A DNA stretch of 64,000 nt from Hafnia alvei (lineage in GTDB: Bacteria > Pseudomonadota > Gammaproteobacteria > Enterobacterales > Enterobacteriaceae): NCBI RefSeq assembly GCF_964063325.1, contig NZ_OZ061315.1, positions 3,658,001-3,722,000 on the forward strand, given 5' to 3'. The translations under genes were made by a program, and so were the position numbers. Of this stretch, positions 45,006-54,840 are shown in pieces (within the stretch, counting starts at the first letter, position 1; every line of letters starts with the position of its first letter). The notes beneath the pieces are model-generated. The model was given only the letters and a program-made list of their open reading frames with translations. It did no database searches and was not told the DNA's origin.

Positions 45006-45584
45006 TTATTTAACCATCTCTTTTTCGATCAGTTGAATCAGGATATGAATCGCTTTGATATGGATTTCCTGAATACGGTCTGCGTAACCAAAGTGCGGCA
45101 CACGAATTTCAACGTCTGCGCTTCCAGCCATTTTGCCGCCGTCTTTGCCGGTCAGGGTGATCACTTTCATCCCTTTGGCACGTGCGGCTTCGATCGCTTT
45201 TATGATGTTGCCAGAATTACCTGAAGTGGAAATACCTAACAGCACATCACCTTCACGACCGACCGCTTCTACATAACGAGAAAATACATATTCGTAGCCA
45301 AAGTCATTGCTCACACAGGACAGGTGGCTTGGATCAGAAATCGCAATCGCAGCATAACCAGGGCGATTTTCACGATAACGACCGGTTAACTCTTCGGCGA
45401 AGTGCATGGCGTCGCAGTGTGAGCCACCGTTGCCGCAGGAAAGCACTTTGCCACCCGCTTTGAAAGAGTCTGCCAACAACACTGCTGCACGTTGGATTGC
45501 CTCAATGTTAGCGTCATCGCTGATGAAATTTTGCAGCGTTGTCGCCGCTTCGTTCAGTTCACTACGAATAAGATCGTGGTACAT
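45006..45584 (-). CDS. gmhA: Sedoheptulose 7-phosphate isomerase
   Basis: First step of ADP-heptose synthesis for the lipopolysaccharide inner core. From the ATG at 45584 it has 192 residues like E. coli GmhA (LpcA). SIS-domain motifs include LSCGNGGSHCDAMHFAEELTG (in part), GISTSGNSGNIIKAIEAA and a C-terminal HIKAIHILIQLIE with the active-site His/Glu region. A longer frame of 45 codons upstream is unlike the family. Confidence 0.97.
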   Translation of the reverse strand: MYHDLIRSELNEAATTLQNFISDDANIEAIQRAAVLLADSFKAGGKVLSCGNGGSHCDAMHFAEELTGRYRENRPGYAAIAISDPSHLSCVSNDFGYEYVFSRYVEAVGREGDVLLGISTSGNSGNIIKAIEAARAKGMKVITLTGKDGGKMAGSADVEIRVPHFGYADRIQEIHIKAIHILIQLIEKEMVK

Positions 45585-45900
45585 AGCAGCCTCTTTATTA
45601 CATAGAAAATGGCACAAGAAATATTGTAAGAAGTGTAACGGATAGCTCCCCCCCCGAGAAGCACTGCACGCCGCGTTTTCCATGATTCTGTACTTTCTTT
45701 TTTGCTCATCATCGCTCATCGACGAAGAGATTTAGCTTGAAATGCAGTTTGAGGGCTAAATTGTGAACTGTGTTGTAATTAATATGTAAACACATTGCTA
45801 AATAAAATTAACTCAACTACAACCTATATTATCTACAACAGGTCAGACCTCCTACAACTTGGTCCCCTAACCCGACCTCTGAACACGCAGGAGCATTAAT
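45585..45900. other. Divergent intergenic region gmhA / fadE
   Basis: 316 bases with a C8 run at 45648-45655 and a FadR-like site at 45837-45853 before fadE. Nothing else recognised. Confidence 0.5.
45837..45853 (+). promoter_or_regulatory. FadR-like operator of fadE
   Basis: AACAGGTCAGACCTCCT contains the FadR core GGTCAGACC (45841-45849) flanked by AACA; the consensus is of the form CTGGTCNGACC. It lies 47 bases before the fadE ATG, and fatty-acid repression by FadR is well known for fadE. Confidence 0.65.
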
Positions 45901-48393
45901 ATGATGGTTCTTAGTCTTGTGGTTTTTTTGATAACGATTGGTGTGCTGTTCTATCACCAAGTTAACCTCTATTTAAGCAGCGCCATTTTGCTGGCATACA
46001 CAGCGGCAATGGGCGCCATTGGCCTATGGTCATTCTGGGCTTTAGTTCCCGTTGCCTTGGTATTACTGCCGCTGGTGCTGGTATCAGTCCGTCGCTCGCT
46101 GATTTCGGGCCCTGCGTTAAAGGCATTCCAAAAAGTGATGCCGCCGATGTCTCGCACGGAGAAAGAAGCCATCGACGCAGGCACAACCTGGTGGGAAGGC
46201 GATATTTTCCGTGGTACTCCCGATTGGAAAAAACTGCACGACTATCCGCAGCCTAAGTTAACAGAAGAAGAGCAGGCGTTTCTGGATGGCCCAGTAGAAG
46301 AAGCGTGCCGTATTGCAAACGACTTCCAAATCACCCATGAACTGGCGGATTTACCTCCAGAGCTGTGGGCCTATCTGAAAGAACATCGCTTCTTTGCGAT
46401 GATCATCAAAAAACAGTACGGCGGTTTAGAATTCTCTGCGTATGCACAGTCTCGCGTGCTGCAAAAACTGTCTGGCGTATCCGGCATTCTGGCGATTACC
46501 GTGGGTGTTCCTAACTCCCTCGGCCCCGGCGAACTGCTGCAACACTACGGCACCGAAGCGCAGAAAGATCACTATCTGCCACGCTTGGCACGTGGTCAGG
46601 AGATCCCGTGTTTTGCATTAACCAGCCCTGAAGCAGGATCTGATGCCGGTGCAATCCCTGATGTGGGCATCGTCTGTATGGGCGAATGGCAAGGCAAGCA
46701 AACGCTGGGGATGCGCCTAACGTGGAACAAGCGCTACATCACCCTTGCGCCTATCGCTACCGTGCTCGGTTTAGCCTTCAAACTTTCTGATCCTGAACGT
46801 TTACTCGGCGGTGAAGAGCACTTGGGTATTACCTGTGCACTGATCCCAACCGATACCGACGGCGTTGAAATCGGCACTCGTCACTTCCCGCTGAACGTTC
46901 CGTTCCAAAACGGGCCAACGCGCGGTCAAGACGTGTTCGTACCTATTGATTTCATTATCGGTGGGCAGACTATGGCAGGCCAAGGCTGGCGTATGCTGGT
47001 TGAATGCCTGTCGGTTGGCCGCGGCATTACCCTGCCGTCTAACGCAACCGGCAGTCTGAAAAGCGTGGCGCTGGCCATCGGTGCTTACGCCAATATTCGC
47101 CGCCAGTTCAAAATCTCCATCGGTAAAATGGAAGGGATTGAAGAACCGTTAGCACGTATCGCGGGTAACGCCTATGTGATGGACGCTGCGGCAACGTTAG
47201 TCACCTACGGCATCATGCAGGGCGAGAAACCTGCGGTGCTGTCAGCGATTATCAAATATCACTGTACCCACAGAGGCCAACGCTCAATCATTGATGCAAT
47301 GGATATCGCAGGTGGCAAAGGCATTATGCTCGGCGAATCTAACTTCATCGCCCGTGCTTACCAAGGCGCGCCAATCGCCATTACCGTCGAAGGCGCGAAC
47401 ATCCTGACCCGTAGCATGATGATCTTCGGCCAAGGTGCCATCCGTTGCCATCCATATGTCTTAGATGAAATGGCTGCGGCGCAAGACAACAGCGTTCCGC
47501 GCTTTGACAAGCTGCTGTTTAGCCACTTAGGTCATGTAGGAAGTCATAAGGTGCGTAGTTTCTGGCTGGGATTGACCGATGGCCGCACCAGCGCCACGCC
47601 AACCAAAGACGCCACACGTCGTTACTATCAGCAGATTAACCGCATGAGCTCAAACTTAGCGCTGCTGTCCGACGTTTCTATGGGCGTGCTGGGGGGTTCT
47701 TTGAAACGCCGTGAGCGCATCTCTGCGCGTCTAGGCGATTTACTCAGCCAGCTGTTCTTAGCCACCGCCGTGCTGAAACGTTATGAAGATGAAGGACGTA
47801 ATGAAGCTGACCTGCCGCTGGTTCACTGGGGCGTACAGGACGCGCTGCATCAAGCCGAGCAGGCTATCGACGATCTGCTGCGCAACTTCCCGAATGGCTT
47901 GGTTGCCGGTTTGATGCGTGCGGTGATCTTCCCATTAGGCCGTGCGCACTCTGCACCGTCTGACTATCTGGATCATAAAGTCGCTAAGATTTTACAAGTT
48001 CCTTCTGCAACACGTAGCCGTATCGGACGTGGCATGTATCTCACACCAAGCGAGTACAACCCACACGGCCTGATTGAAGCCGCGCTGGCAGATGTAATTG
48101 CCGCAGATCCTATCCATCAGCGTGTTTGCAAAGCGCTAGGTAAAAACCTGCCGTTCACTCGTTTGGATCAGTTGGCTAAAACCGCGCTGGATAAAGGCTT
48201 AATCAACGCCGAAGAGCAAGCCATTTTGGTCAAAGCCGAAGAAAGCCGCCTACGTACCATTAACGTAGATGAGTTTGAACCTGAAGCTTTAGCCGCCGCA
48301 GTGGTACCTGAAAAAAATCCGGTCGCGACTGAACAAGCGGAGAAAAGCCTGCCGGAAAAGCGCAATGGCCTGCCAAAAACGGAGGCCGCATAA
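45901..48393 (+). CDS. fadE: Acyl-CoA dehydrogenase FadE
   Basis: First oxidation of fatty-acyl-CoA beta-oxidation. 830 residues (E. coli about 814): two or three N-terminal membrane helices (about 1-65), then the acyl-CoA dehydrogenase fold with FALTSPEAGSDAGAIPD, LTWNKRYITLAPIATVLGLA (in part), SVGRGITLPSNATGSLK and KYHCTHRGQRSIIDAMDIAG (in part). The C-terminal extension (DUF1974) is typical of the FadE class. Start ATG ATG with an AGGAG ribosome site. A FadR-like site precedes it and a terminator follows. Confidence 0.97.
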   Translation: MMVLSLVVFLITIGVLFYHQVNLYLSSAILLAYTAAMGAIGLWSFWALVPVALVLLPLVLVSVRRSLISGPALKAFQKVMPPMSRTEKEAIDAGTTWWEGDIFRGTPDWKKLHDYPQPKLTEEEQAFLDGPVEEACRIANDFQITHELADLPPELWAYLKEHRFFAMIIKKQYGGLEFSAYAQSRVLQKLSGVSGILAITVGVPNSLGPGELLQHYGTEAQKDHYLPRLARGQEIPCFALTSPEAGSDAGAIPDVGIVCMGEWQGKQTLGMRLTWNKRYITLAPIATVLGLAFKLSDPERLLGGEEHLGITCALIPTDTDGVEIGTRHFPLNVPFQNGPTRGQDVFVPIDFIIGGQTMAGQGWRMLVECLSVGRGITLPSNATGSLKSVALAIGAYANIRRQFKISIGKMEGIEEPLARIAGNAYVMDAAATLVTYGIMQGEKPAVLSAIIKYHCTHRGQRSIIDAMDIAGGKGIMLGESNFIARAYQGAPIAITVEGANILTRSMMIFGQGAIRCHPYVLDEMAAAQDNSVPRFDKLLFSHLGHVGSHKVRSFWLGLTDGRTSATPTKDATRRYYQQINRMSSNLALLSDVSMGVLGGSLKRRERISARLGDLLSQLFLATAVLKRYEDEGRNEADLPLVHWGVQDALHQAEQAIDDLLRNFPNGLVAGLMRAVIFPLGRAHSAPSDYLDHKVAKILQVPSATRSRIGRGMYLTPSEYNPHGLIEAALADVIAADPIHQRVCKALGKNLPFTRLDQLAKTALDKGLINAEEQAILVKAEESRLRTINVDEFEPEALAAAVVPEKNPVATEQAEKSLPEKRNGLPKTEAA

Positions 48394-48433
48394 CCGAGCA
48401 AGCGTAATTTGATTCAATAAATTACCTGTGTCA

Positions 48434-48458
48434 GCGGCTCCTTCGGGGGCCGTTTTTT
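48434..48458 (+). terminator. Terminator of fadE
   Basis: A stem CGGCTCC / GGGGCCG (one G-U pair) with a TTCG loop and a T6 run. Confidence 0.9.
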
Positions 48459-48587
48459 GTTTAGACTTATGGAATGGCGAATCCGAGACGTCTACTTTGC
48501 CATTGGCATCGATTAAGACGGGAAGATCCTTGGCTCGCTCGTGATAGAAATATGGCTCAACGCCTACAAATCGCCGATAGGATATTG

Positions 48588-48613
48588 TAGGTGACCGAAA
48601 TAGGTGACCGAAA
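48588..48613. repeat. 13-bp tandem duplication
   Basis: TAGGTGACCGAAA occurs twice in direct succession within the 345-base fadE-glnB space. The rest of that space shows no gene I can support. Confidence 0.8.
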
Positions 48614-48667
48614 TCAACATGCTAAAAGCGTTGCTCACGAGGGGTTATAGCTGGGGATTAGGCGACA

Positions 48668-48699
48668 AAAAAGCCTCTGATTTTCATCAGAGGCTTTTT
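48668..48699. terminator. Terminator of nadE-glnB
   Basis: A perfect 14-bp stem AAAAAGCCTCTGAT / ATCAGAGGCTTTTT with loop TTTC, 39 bases after the glnB stop on the minus strand. It can work in both directions. Confidence 0.9.
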
Positions 48700-48738
48700 G
48701 ATTAGCATAAGGTGGTAATAACGTCAGTCTGACGCGAA

Positions 48739-49077
48739 TTAGATCGCTTCTTCGTCTTGCTCACCGGTACGAATACGTACCACGCGCGCCACGTCAAAGA
48801 CAAAGATTTTACCATCGCCAATTTTTCCGGTTTGAGCCGTCTGCATGATGGTATCTACGCAGGTGTCGACGATATCATCGGCAACCACAATTTCAATTTT
48901 TACCTTCGGTAAAAAATCGACCATGTATTCTGCACCGCGATAAAGCTCGGTATGGCCTTTCTGGCGACCAAAACCTTTTACTTCGGTCACGGTCATGCCA
49001 GTAATGCCCACTTCAGCCAGCGCTTCACGAACATCATCCAGCTTGAATGGCTTAATAATTGCGTCAATCTTCTTCAT
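48739..49077 (-). CDS. glnB: Nitrogen regulatory protein P-II 1
   Basis: Trimeric signal protein that reports nitrogen and 2-oxoglutarate status to NtrB and GlnE. 112 residues. Uridylylation site Tyr51 in ELYRGAEYMVDF; B- and C-loop motifs KIGDGKIFVFDVARVVRIRTGE (in part). It follows nadE by 11 bases, giving a nadE-glnB operon ended by a strong terminator. Confidence 0.98.
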   Translation of the reverse strand: MKKIDAIIKPFKLDDVREALAEVGITGMTVTEVKGFGRQKGHTELYRGAEYMVDFLPKVKIEIVVADDIVDTCVDTIMQTAQTGKIGDGKIFVFDVARVVRIRTGEQDEEAI

Positions 49078-49088
49078 TGCTAATCCCT

Positions 49089-50711
49089 TTACCAGTTTTT
49101 GCGGCCAAAGCCAGATGTAATCGGATAGCGACGATCTTTGCCAAAGTTGCGCGCGGTAATACGCGGGCCAACCGCAGCCTGACGGCGCTTATATTCGTTA
49201 ATATCAACCAAGCGGATCACTTTTCGCACCACCGCTTCATCAAATCCAGCGGCAACCAGATCGGCCACGGATTTATCTTGCTCGACGTAACCTTCTAGAA
49301 TCGCATCCAGAATGTCGTACGGCGGTAAGCTGTCTTGATCGAGCTGATCGGGAGCCAGTTCCGCTGACGGTGGACGATCGATAACGCGCTGAGGGATCAC
49401 GTAGGATACCGTATTACGATACTCTGAAAGCTTAAACACCAGCGTTTTTGGCACATCTTTCAGCACATCAAAACCACCAGCCATATCGCCATAAAGCGTG
49501 GCGTAGCCGACGGCCATTTCACTCTTGTTACCCGTGGTCAGCACCAGACGGCGGCGTTTGTTAGACAGCGCCATCAGCACCACGCCACGACAGCGAGCCT
49601 GCAGGTTTTCTTCCGTAGTATCGCGTTCGGTGCCCGCAAACATCGGTGCCAACTGCCCCATGAACGCATCAAACATCGGTTCGATAGAGACGATATCAAA
49701 TTCAACGCCAAGAATTTCAGCTTCTTCTTTCGCATCAGCGATACTGATATCCGCGGTATAGCGGAACGGCATCATCATCGCCTGAACTTTGTCTTTACCC
49801 AACGCATCCACGGCAATCGCCAGCGTTAGCGCCGAGTCGATACCGCCAGACAAGCCAAGCACCGCGCCTTGAAAACCATTTTTGGTGACATAGTCGCGAA
49901 CCGCGAGAACCAGCGCTTCGTAAACCTGAGCCAGATCGGGCAAACTTGCCGCTGGCGCAAGCATGGGTTCAACCTGCAATTCATTGAGATTAAACAGCGC
50001 GGTCTGTTCAGCAAAACCCGCCAGACGGTGAGTCATATTGCCCGCAGCATCAAAGGCTTTCGAGCAACCATCAAAAATCAGCTCGTCCTGACCCCCAATC
50101 TGATTTAGATAGACCAAAGGCAAACCGGTGCGTTGGCAGTGGCTGGTCAATAACGTTTTGCGAATATACGGTTTTTCGCGGTTGTAAGGCGAGGCGTTGA
50201 TCGACAGCAGCACTTCGGCACCCGCGGCGGCAACCGCATCAACCGGACCGTCAAACCATAGATCTTCACAAATCAGCAGTCCTAAACGGTAGCCTTTCAG
50301 CTCAACCACACAGCTCTCATGGCCGGCGGAGAAATAACGTTTCTCGTCAAACACGCCATAGTTTGGTAGTTGCTGTTTGAAATAGCGGGCAACTAACTGA
50401 CCTTCAGAGAACAGAGACAGCGCATTGTATAAGTGCCCATCTTCACGCCAAGGATGCCCAACCAATACGGCGATATCAGCAGATGCCTGTTGTAAACGAT
50501 CCAATTGCTGCTGGCAGCGTTGATAAAAATCATCGCGATACAGCAAATCTTCAGGTGGATAGCCCGAAAGCGCCAGTTCAGAAAACATGACCAGATCGGC
50601 ACCGGCATTTTGCTGCTCATGCAACGTGTTCAGCATGCGTTCGGTGTTACCTTCGATATCACCCACCAGCCAGTTGAGCTGGGCTAACGCAATAGAAAGA
50701 GATCGACTCAT
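49089..50711 (-). CDS. nadE: Glutamine-dependent NAD+ synthase
   Basis: Last step of NAD synthesis, amidating deamido-NAD. The 540 residues hold an N-terminal nitrilase-like glutaminase (1-250; LFSELALSGYPPEDLL, catalytic Cys in LLICEDLWFDGP) and a C-terminal ATP-PPase synthetase (about 270-540; GLSGGIDSALTLAIAVDAL, TGNKSEMAVGYATLYGDMAG, in part). This two-domain form differs from the short ammonia-dependent NadE of E. coli and lies in front of glnB, a pairing that makes sense for a glutamine-consuming enzyme. Confidence 0.96.
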   Translation of the reverse strand: MSRSLSIALAQLNWLVGDIEGNTERMLNTLHEQQNAGADLVMFSELALSGYPPEDLLYRDDFYQRCQQQLDRLQQASADIAVLVGHPWREDGHLYNALSLFSEGQLVARYFKQQLPNYGVFDEKRYFSAGHESCVVELKGYRLGLLICEDLWFDGPVDAVAAAGAEVLLSINASPYNREKPYIRKTLLTSHCQRTGLPLVYLNQIGGQDELIFDGCSKAFDAAGNMTHRLAGFAEQTALFNLNELQVEPMLAPAASLPDLAQVYEALVLAVRDYVTKNGFQGAVLGLSGGIDSALTLAIAVDALGKDKVQAMMMPFRYTADISIADAKEEAEILGVEFDIVSIEPMFDAFMGQLAPMFAGTERDTTEENLQARCRGVVLMALSNKRRRLVLTTGNKSEMAVGYATLYGDMAGGFDVLKDVPKTLVFKLSEYRNTVSYVIPQRVIDRPPSAELAPDQLDQDSLPPYDILDAILEGYVEQDKSVADLVAAGFDEAVVRKVIRLVDINEYKRRQAAVGPRITARNFGKDRRYPITSGFGRKNW

Positions 50712-50865
50712 AATTACTCACTTCCTTTGTATTTGAAGCGGCTACAGCGCTAGCTGCCTTGTCGTCACTTCAACTACTTTGGATATAAAAAGAGGCTGGT
50801 TGAATTCGCCAAGTGTAAAACATTCTCAACGCTTTGTTTAGCGCCCTAAACGCACAAAAGCACCT

Positions 50866-50994
50866 GAATCCCCAAAGTAATTGGAGCGGCGGCAAGACGG
50901 CAAGTAAGAGAATCCCGATGAGCTTACATGAGTAAGTGATTCGGGTGAGCGCACGCAGCCAACGCAGCAGCAGCTTCAAGTACGCAGGGGATTC
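50866..50994. repeat. ERIC element between glrR and nadE
   Basis: About 129 bp, with ends GAATCCCC / GGGGATTC, inner arms rich in GC(G/T)GC, and a centre ATCCCGATGAGCTTACATGA followed by GTAAGTGATTCGGGTGAGCG, a diverged form of the ERIC core. It ends one base before the glrR stop codon. Confidence 0.88.
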
Positions 50995-52335
50995 TTATTC
51001 TTTGAAATCTGCCGCATCTAACTCATGCCGCGCCAGTAGCTTATAAAACTCGGTACGGTTACGGCCGGCCAAACGTGCAGCGTTGGTTACATTACCTTTG
51101 GTTATTTGCAGGAGTTTGCGCAAATAGTTGAGTTCAAAGTGGTTACGCGCTTCCGCGAACGTCGGCAATACCGTATTTTCGCCTTCCAGCGCCTGCTCAA
51201 CTAAGGCTTCGCTGATCACTGGCGCGCTAGTTAACGCTACGCACTGTTCGATAACGTTAACTAACTGACGCACGTTACCTGGCCAACTGGCGGCCATAAG
51301 GCGGCGCATCGCGTCGGTAGAGAAGCTGCGCACGAAAGGTTTATGTCGTTGCGCTGACTCACGCAGCAAGTGATTGGCTAATAATGGAATATCTTCAGCG
51401 CGTTCGTTCAACGCAGGGATTTTTAAACTGACCACGTTCAGGCGATAGAATAAGTCCTCGCGGAACTCACCTTTTGCCATCGCTTTAGGCAAATCGCGAT
51501 GAGTCGCCGAAATAATCCGCACGTTAATATCAATATCGCGGTTGCTGCCTAGTGGCCTAACCTTGCGCTCTTGCAGCACGCGCAGCAGTTTGACCTGCAA
51601 TGCCAGCGGCATATCACCGATTTCATCGAGAAATAGCGTGCCACCTTCGGCGGCTTGGAACAGCCCTTCTCGGCTGCTGACCGCGCCGGTAAATGCGCCT
51701 TTGGCGTGACCAAAGAGTTCAGACTCAAGCAGCTGTTCAGGCAGCGCGCCACAGTTGATGGCAATAAACGCCTTTCCTGCTCGCGGGCTGGCGGCATGAA
51801 TTGCCTGCGCCAGAACCTCTTTCCCAGTACCACTTTGTCCGTTAATCAGCACGCTAACGTCTGATTGCGCCACCATGTTTGCCTGTTCAAGCAGACGCAG
51901 CATGGTTGGGCTACGGGTCACAATGCCTTCACGCCAGGTATCATCACCGGCCGCGGGCATGGACTGGGCCAAAGCTTCATCAATGGCTTTGTACAACGCA
52001 TCGCGATCGACGGGTTTGGTTAAGAAACCAAACACCCCTTGCTGTGTTGCAGCAACGGCATCAGGGATAGAACCATGAGCCGTCAGTATAATCACCGGCA
52101 TCCCCGGCTGACGCTTTTGGATTTCAGCAAACAGCGCCATGCCATCCATCTCGTCCATACGCAAATCGCTGATCACCAGATCAATCTGCTCACGCCCTAA
52201 CACACGCAACGCATCATGCCCACTCTCCGCCGTCGTCACGCGAAATCCTTCGCTGCTTAAGCGCATCCCAAGCAGTTTGAGTAGGCTTGGGTCATCATCC
52301 ACGAGAAGTAGGTTAGCGGGTTTACGTTGTGCCAT
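50995..52335 (-). CDS. glrR: Sigma-54 response regulator GlrR (QseF)
   Basis: Activates glmY transcription when phosphorylated by GlrK. 446 residues: receiver (Asp57 in LVISDLRMDEMDG), AAA+ domain with Walker A NGQSGTGKE, an intact GAFTGA loop (HAKGAFTGAVSSREG) and Walker B GTLFLDEIGDM, then a C-terminal Fis-type helix-turn-helix (GNVTNAARLAGRNRTEFYKLL, in part). Third gene of glrK-qseG-glrR; the target promoter is visible upstream of glrK. Confidence 0.97.
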   Translation of the reverse strand: MAQRKPANLLLVDDDPSLLKLLGMRLSSEGFRVTTAESGHDALRVLGREQIDLVISDLRMDEMDGMALFAEIQKRQPGMPVIILTAHGSIPDAVAATQQGVFGFLTKPVDRDALYKAIDEALAQSMPAAGDDTWREGIVTRSPTMLRLLEQANMVAQSDVSVLINGQSGTGKEVLAQAIHAASPRAGKAFIAINCGALPEQLLESELFGHAKGAFTGAVSSREGLFQAAEGGTLFLDEIGDMPLALQVKLLRVLQERKVRPLGSNRDIDINVRIISATHRDLPKAMAKGEFREDLFYRLNVVSLKIPALNERAEDIPLLANHLLRESAQRHKPFVRSFSTDAMRRLMAASWPGNVRQLVNVIEQCVALTSAPVISEALVEQALEGENTVLPTFAEARNHFELNYLRKLLQITKGNVTNAARLAGRNRTEFYKLLARHELDAADFKE

Positions 52336-52348
52336 GGGGTATTGCTCC

Positions 52349-53167
52349 TTAATGGGCTTCCGTTTTTTCTGGTTCAGTCACGGGCTTAGCGGTGTTATCT
52401 GCCGGAGCTTTGTTCTCAGGTTTTCCCGCGTCAGGCGTATCGTCTTTCGCTGCGGGATCGGGCATTTCACCTGATATCTGTTTGCGTGACGATAGCTGGC
52501 GCTCAATATCCGTTAAATTTTCGAGTTTGCGCGTGGTGTCATCTAACTGGAACTGTAAACGGCCTTGAGTTTCACGCAGGGCATCTAACTGAGAATCACT
52601 GCTGGCTTGGAGCTTTTGAAAGCGCGCTTTTTCATCAAGTAAGTTGATCGTCAGCATCTGTTTTTCACGCCAAATTTGAATAAGCGGGCGAACCGATGCG
52701 GGAAATTCAGAACGGTAGCTGTTTAAGCGGTCGATGATCTGGCGGCGCTCGGCAACGGTAGGTTCAGCGCTGCCAACCAGTAAGCTTTGTTTAAACACAC
52801 GCTGCCAATTTTCACTGCCCAGAGAACGTGCTTGTAAGCGCGCATCTTGGCCGCTGAGGCGATCGGCACAGTCCATCGCACGCAGCCAATAAAGCCCATT
52901 ATCCACGGCGTCCTTATCGTCGTTGAGCCAAATGGTGTCACAGGACGCCGTTTGGTAATCAACCACTTTGCTATCAGGAATTATTGCCTGCACGGCATGA
53001 GCGACAGGATTTCCCACGCCATTCTTGGCGCATCCGGTCAATAAGAAAGGAACCAACAACACAGCGCCCAAAAGGGTTAATGGACGCAAAGCCGACGCTT
53101 TACGGCATGAGCCATCAGCGTCAAACAGATGTTCGTTGAATAGGGCGCGAACAGACCACTTATTCAT
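52349..53167 (-). CDS. qseG: Outer-membrane lipoprotein QseG
   Basis: A 272-residue lipoprotein that in E. coli supports GlrK/QseE activity. A lipobox at LLTGC (Cys46) follows a somewhat long N-terminal part, so translation might begin further inside. The conserved core includes LYWLRAMDCADRLSGQDAR and the coiled-coil stretch RKLENLTDIERQLSSRK; the tail is rich in Pro, Glu and Lys. It sits between glrK (3-base gap) and glrR (13-base gap). Confidence 0.93.
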   Translation of the reverse strand: MNKWSVRALFNEHLFDADGSCRKASALRPLTLLGAVLLVPFLLTGCAKNGVGNPVAHAVQAIIPDSKVVDYQTASCDTIWLNDDKDAVDNGLYWLRAMDCADRLSGQDARLQARSLGSENWQRVFKQSLLVGSAEPTVAERRQIIDRLNSYRSEFPASVRPLIQIWREKQMLTINLLDEKARFQKLQASSDSQLDALRETQGRLQFQLDDTTRKLENLTDIERQLSSRKQISGEMPDPAAKDDTPDAGKPENKAPADNTAKPVTEPEKTEAH

Positions 53168-53170
53168 TAG

Positions 53171-54619
53171 TTATGAGATCTCTGCGGTTAATGGTAATTC
53201 AATGCGAAAACAGACGTCGGCTCCGTCTACGGCCACCAGATGTAAATCGCCCTGCATACGGCGGATGCAATCACGGGCGATACTGAGCCCTAAACCGCTT
53301 CCTTTGACAGCGCCTTTACGTTGAAGACTTCCCTGATAAAAAGGCTCGAAGATCATGGCCTGTTCCGCACGCGGTATACCCGCTCCGGTATTTGCCACAT
53401 CGATTTGTATCTTATCTCCAGCCAAACGACTGCGGATCCAGATGGTACCGGATTCCGCCCCGTAGTGCACCGCATTGGAATAGAGATTATCAAAAACGCG
53501 TTCTAATAGCGTAGGTTCTGCCCAGCAAAGGTCAACGTCTAGCTCAGTAAGTGTACGAATTGATTTGGCACGCGCGGGCAAACTATGAGCAGAAACCACC
53601 AGCTCGACCATTTCGCCCAGATTTACGCTCTCTTTTTCCATCGGTGCATCGGCCAATTTGCGGTTGTAATCCAAGAGCTGTTCAATGAGCTGCTGAAGAT
53701 GGCGGCTGCTAGAATCCAGAATCCCCACCACCTCTTTTTGGTCCTGCGTCAATGGCCCCGCGACCTCGTCTGCCAGCAGTTCAGTGCCTTCACGCATGCT
53801 AGCAAGAGGCGTCTTTAACTCATGTGAAATGTGGCGCAGGAACTCATGCCGTTGCGATTCCAGCCATGATAGACGCTCGCTTAACCAGACGATCCGCTGA
53901 GCCAGCGACCGAATTTCACGCGGCCCGCGAAATGCCACCATATTACCGACGCTTTTTCCTTCGCCTAATCGGTTGATCATTCGTTCAACCCCTTTCACCG
54001 GCCCGATGATCATGCGTGTAAACAGAAAAACCAGCAGCACGCTGACTAAAAACAGCACCAGTGACTGCCAGCCAAAGAACTGACCACGCTCGGCAATTGC
54101 CTGCTGAAGCTGCTGTCCACGAGTAAAAATCACGTCTCGAGTGGCTTGAACCATCTGTCCGTTCGCAACGGAGAAACCTGCTAGTAAAGCCGATGCCTGA
54201 GTCACCGGGGCATTATTCTGGCAGTTAAACACCGCCAGTTGGTCAATCAGCCCATTCAGCTTTTGATAGTAACGCGGATCGGGCAACACAGAAGCCTGAC
54301 GCTCCAGCATTTGGGAATATTGACCACGCTGCTTTTGATACAGCTTAGAGAGCGACTCATCGCCTAAAACACAAAACTGCCTGTAGCTGCGCTCCATCTC
54401 TACCGCAAGGCTCGCCATCGCCTCGCTGCGGCGGGCGTCAGAAAGCGTGGTGCGGTTGATATCCGCAGCCTGCGAGCTCAAATTGTTGAGCCCCTGATAG
54501 GCCTGATACGCCAGCACCAGCAAAGGAAGCAGGACTAATAAGAACGCCAGTAGAACCAGCTGACGCAGGGAGCGAGGAAATAAACGCCATCTCTTCAAGG
54601 AAATCATCTCATTACCCAA
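53171..54619 (-). CDS. glrK: Sensor histidine kinase GlrK (QseE)
   Basis: A 482-residue membrane kinase with helices at about 18-40 and 175-195 around a periplasmic helical domain, a HAMP region (RMIGPVKGVERMINRLGEGK, in part), the phospho-His in LRHISHELKTPLASMREG, and an ATPase domain (VFDNLYSNAVHYG, GAGIPRAEQ, GLGLSIARD). It starts either at 54619 or at an ATG four codons later, where the E. coli-like SLKRWRLFPRSLRQLVL begins. First gene of the glr operon, downstream of glmY. Confidence 0.96.
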   Translation of the reverse strand: MGNEMISLKRWRLFPRSLRQLVLLAFLLVLLPLLVLAYQAYQGLNNLSSQAADINRTTLSDARRSEAMASLAVEMERSYRQFCVLGDESLSKLYQKQRGQYSQMLERQASVLPDPRYYQKLNGLIDQLAVFNCQNNAPVTQASALLAGFSVANGQMVQATRDVIFTRGQQLQQAIAERGQFFGWQSLVLFLVSVLLVFLFTRMIIGPVKGVERMINRLGEGKSVGNMVAFRGPREIRSLAQRIVWLSERLSWLESQRHEFLRHISHELKTPLASMREGTELLADEVAGPLTQDQKEVVGILDSSSRHLQQLIEQLLDYNRKLADAPMEKESVNLGEMVELVVSAHSLPARAKSIRTLTELDVDLCWAEPTLLERVFDNLYSNAVHYGAESGTIWIRSRLAGDKIQIDVANTGAGIPRAEQAMIFEPFYQGSLQRKGAVKGSGLGLSIARDCIRRMQGDLHLVAVDGADVCFRIELPLTAEIS

Positions 54620-54679
54620 AGGTTTGCCCAGATGCTAACTGAGTCCGGCAAGAGGAGCAATTTTCAGATCGCAGATAAA

Positions 54680-54712
54680 CAAAAACCCGAAGTCAGATAG
54701 CTGGCTTCGGGC
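54680..54712 (-). terminator. Terminator between glmY and glrK
   Basis: A stem CCCGAAG / CTTCGGG (54686-54692 / 54705-54711) followed by TTTTTG on the minus strand. It is the first clear terminator downstream of the glmY promoter, about 340 bases from its start. Confidence 0.85.
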
Positions 54713-54840
54713 TCTGTTATTTGAATGATATCGCTAATGCAATTCTCGTCTTCAGTTTGATGAGGTAGAACCATCATCGGTGCCGTACAACGGCGGATAA
54801 GACGAATGTCATTCATTATATGTCCCAAGCTGATGAACCA

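Noticed and set aside
48480..48620. A minus-strand frame in the fadE-glnB space reading ...RRFVGVEPYFYHER...
   Set aside because: No start or ribosome site, interrupted by the 13-bp duplication, and no family recognised; too little to call a pseudogene.
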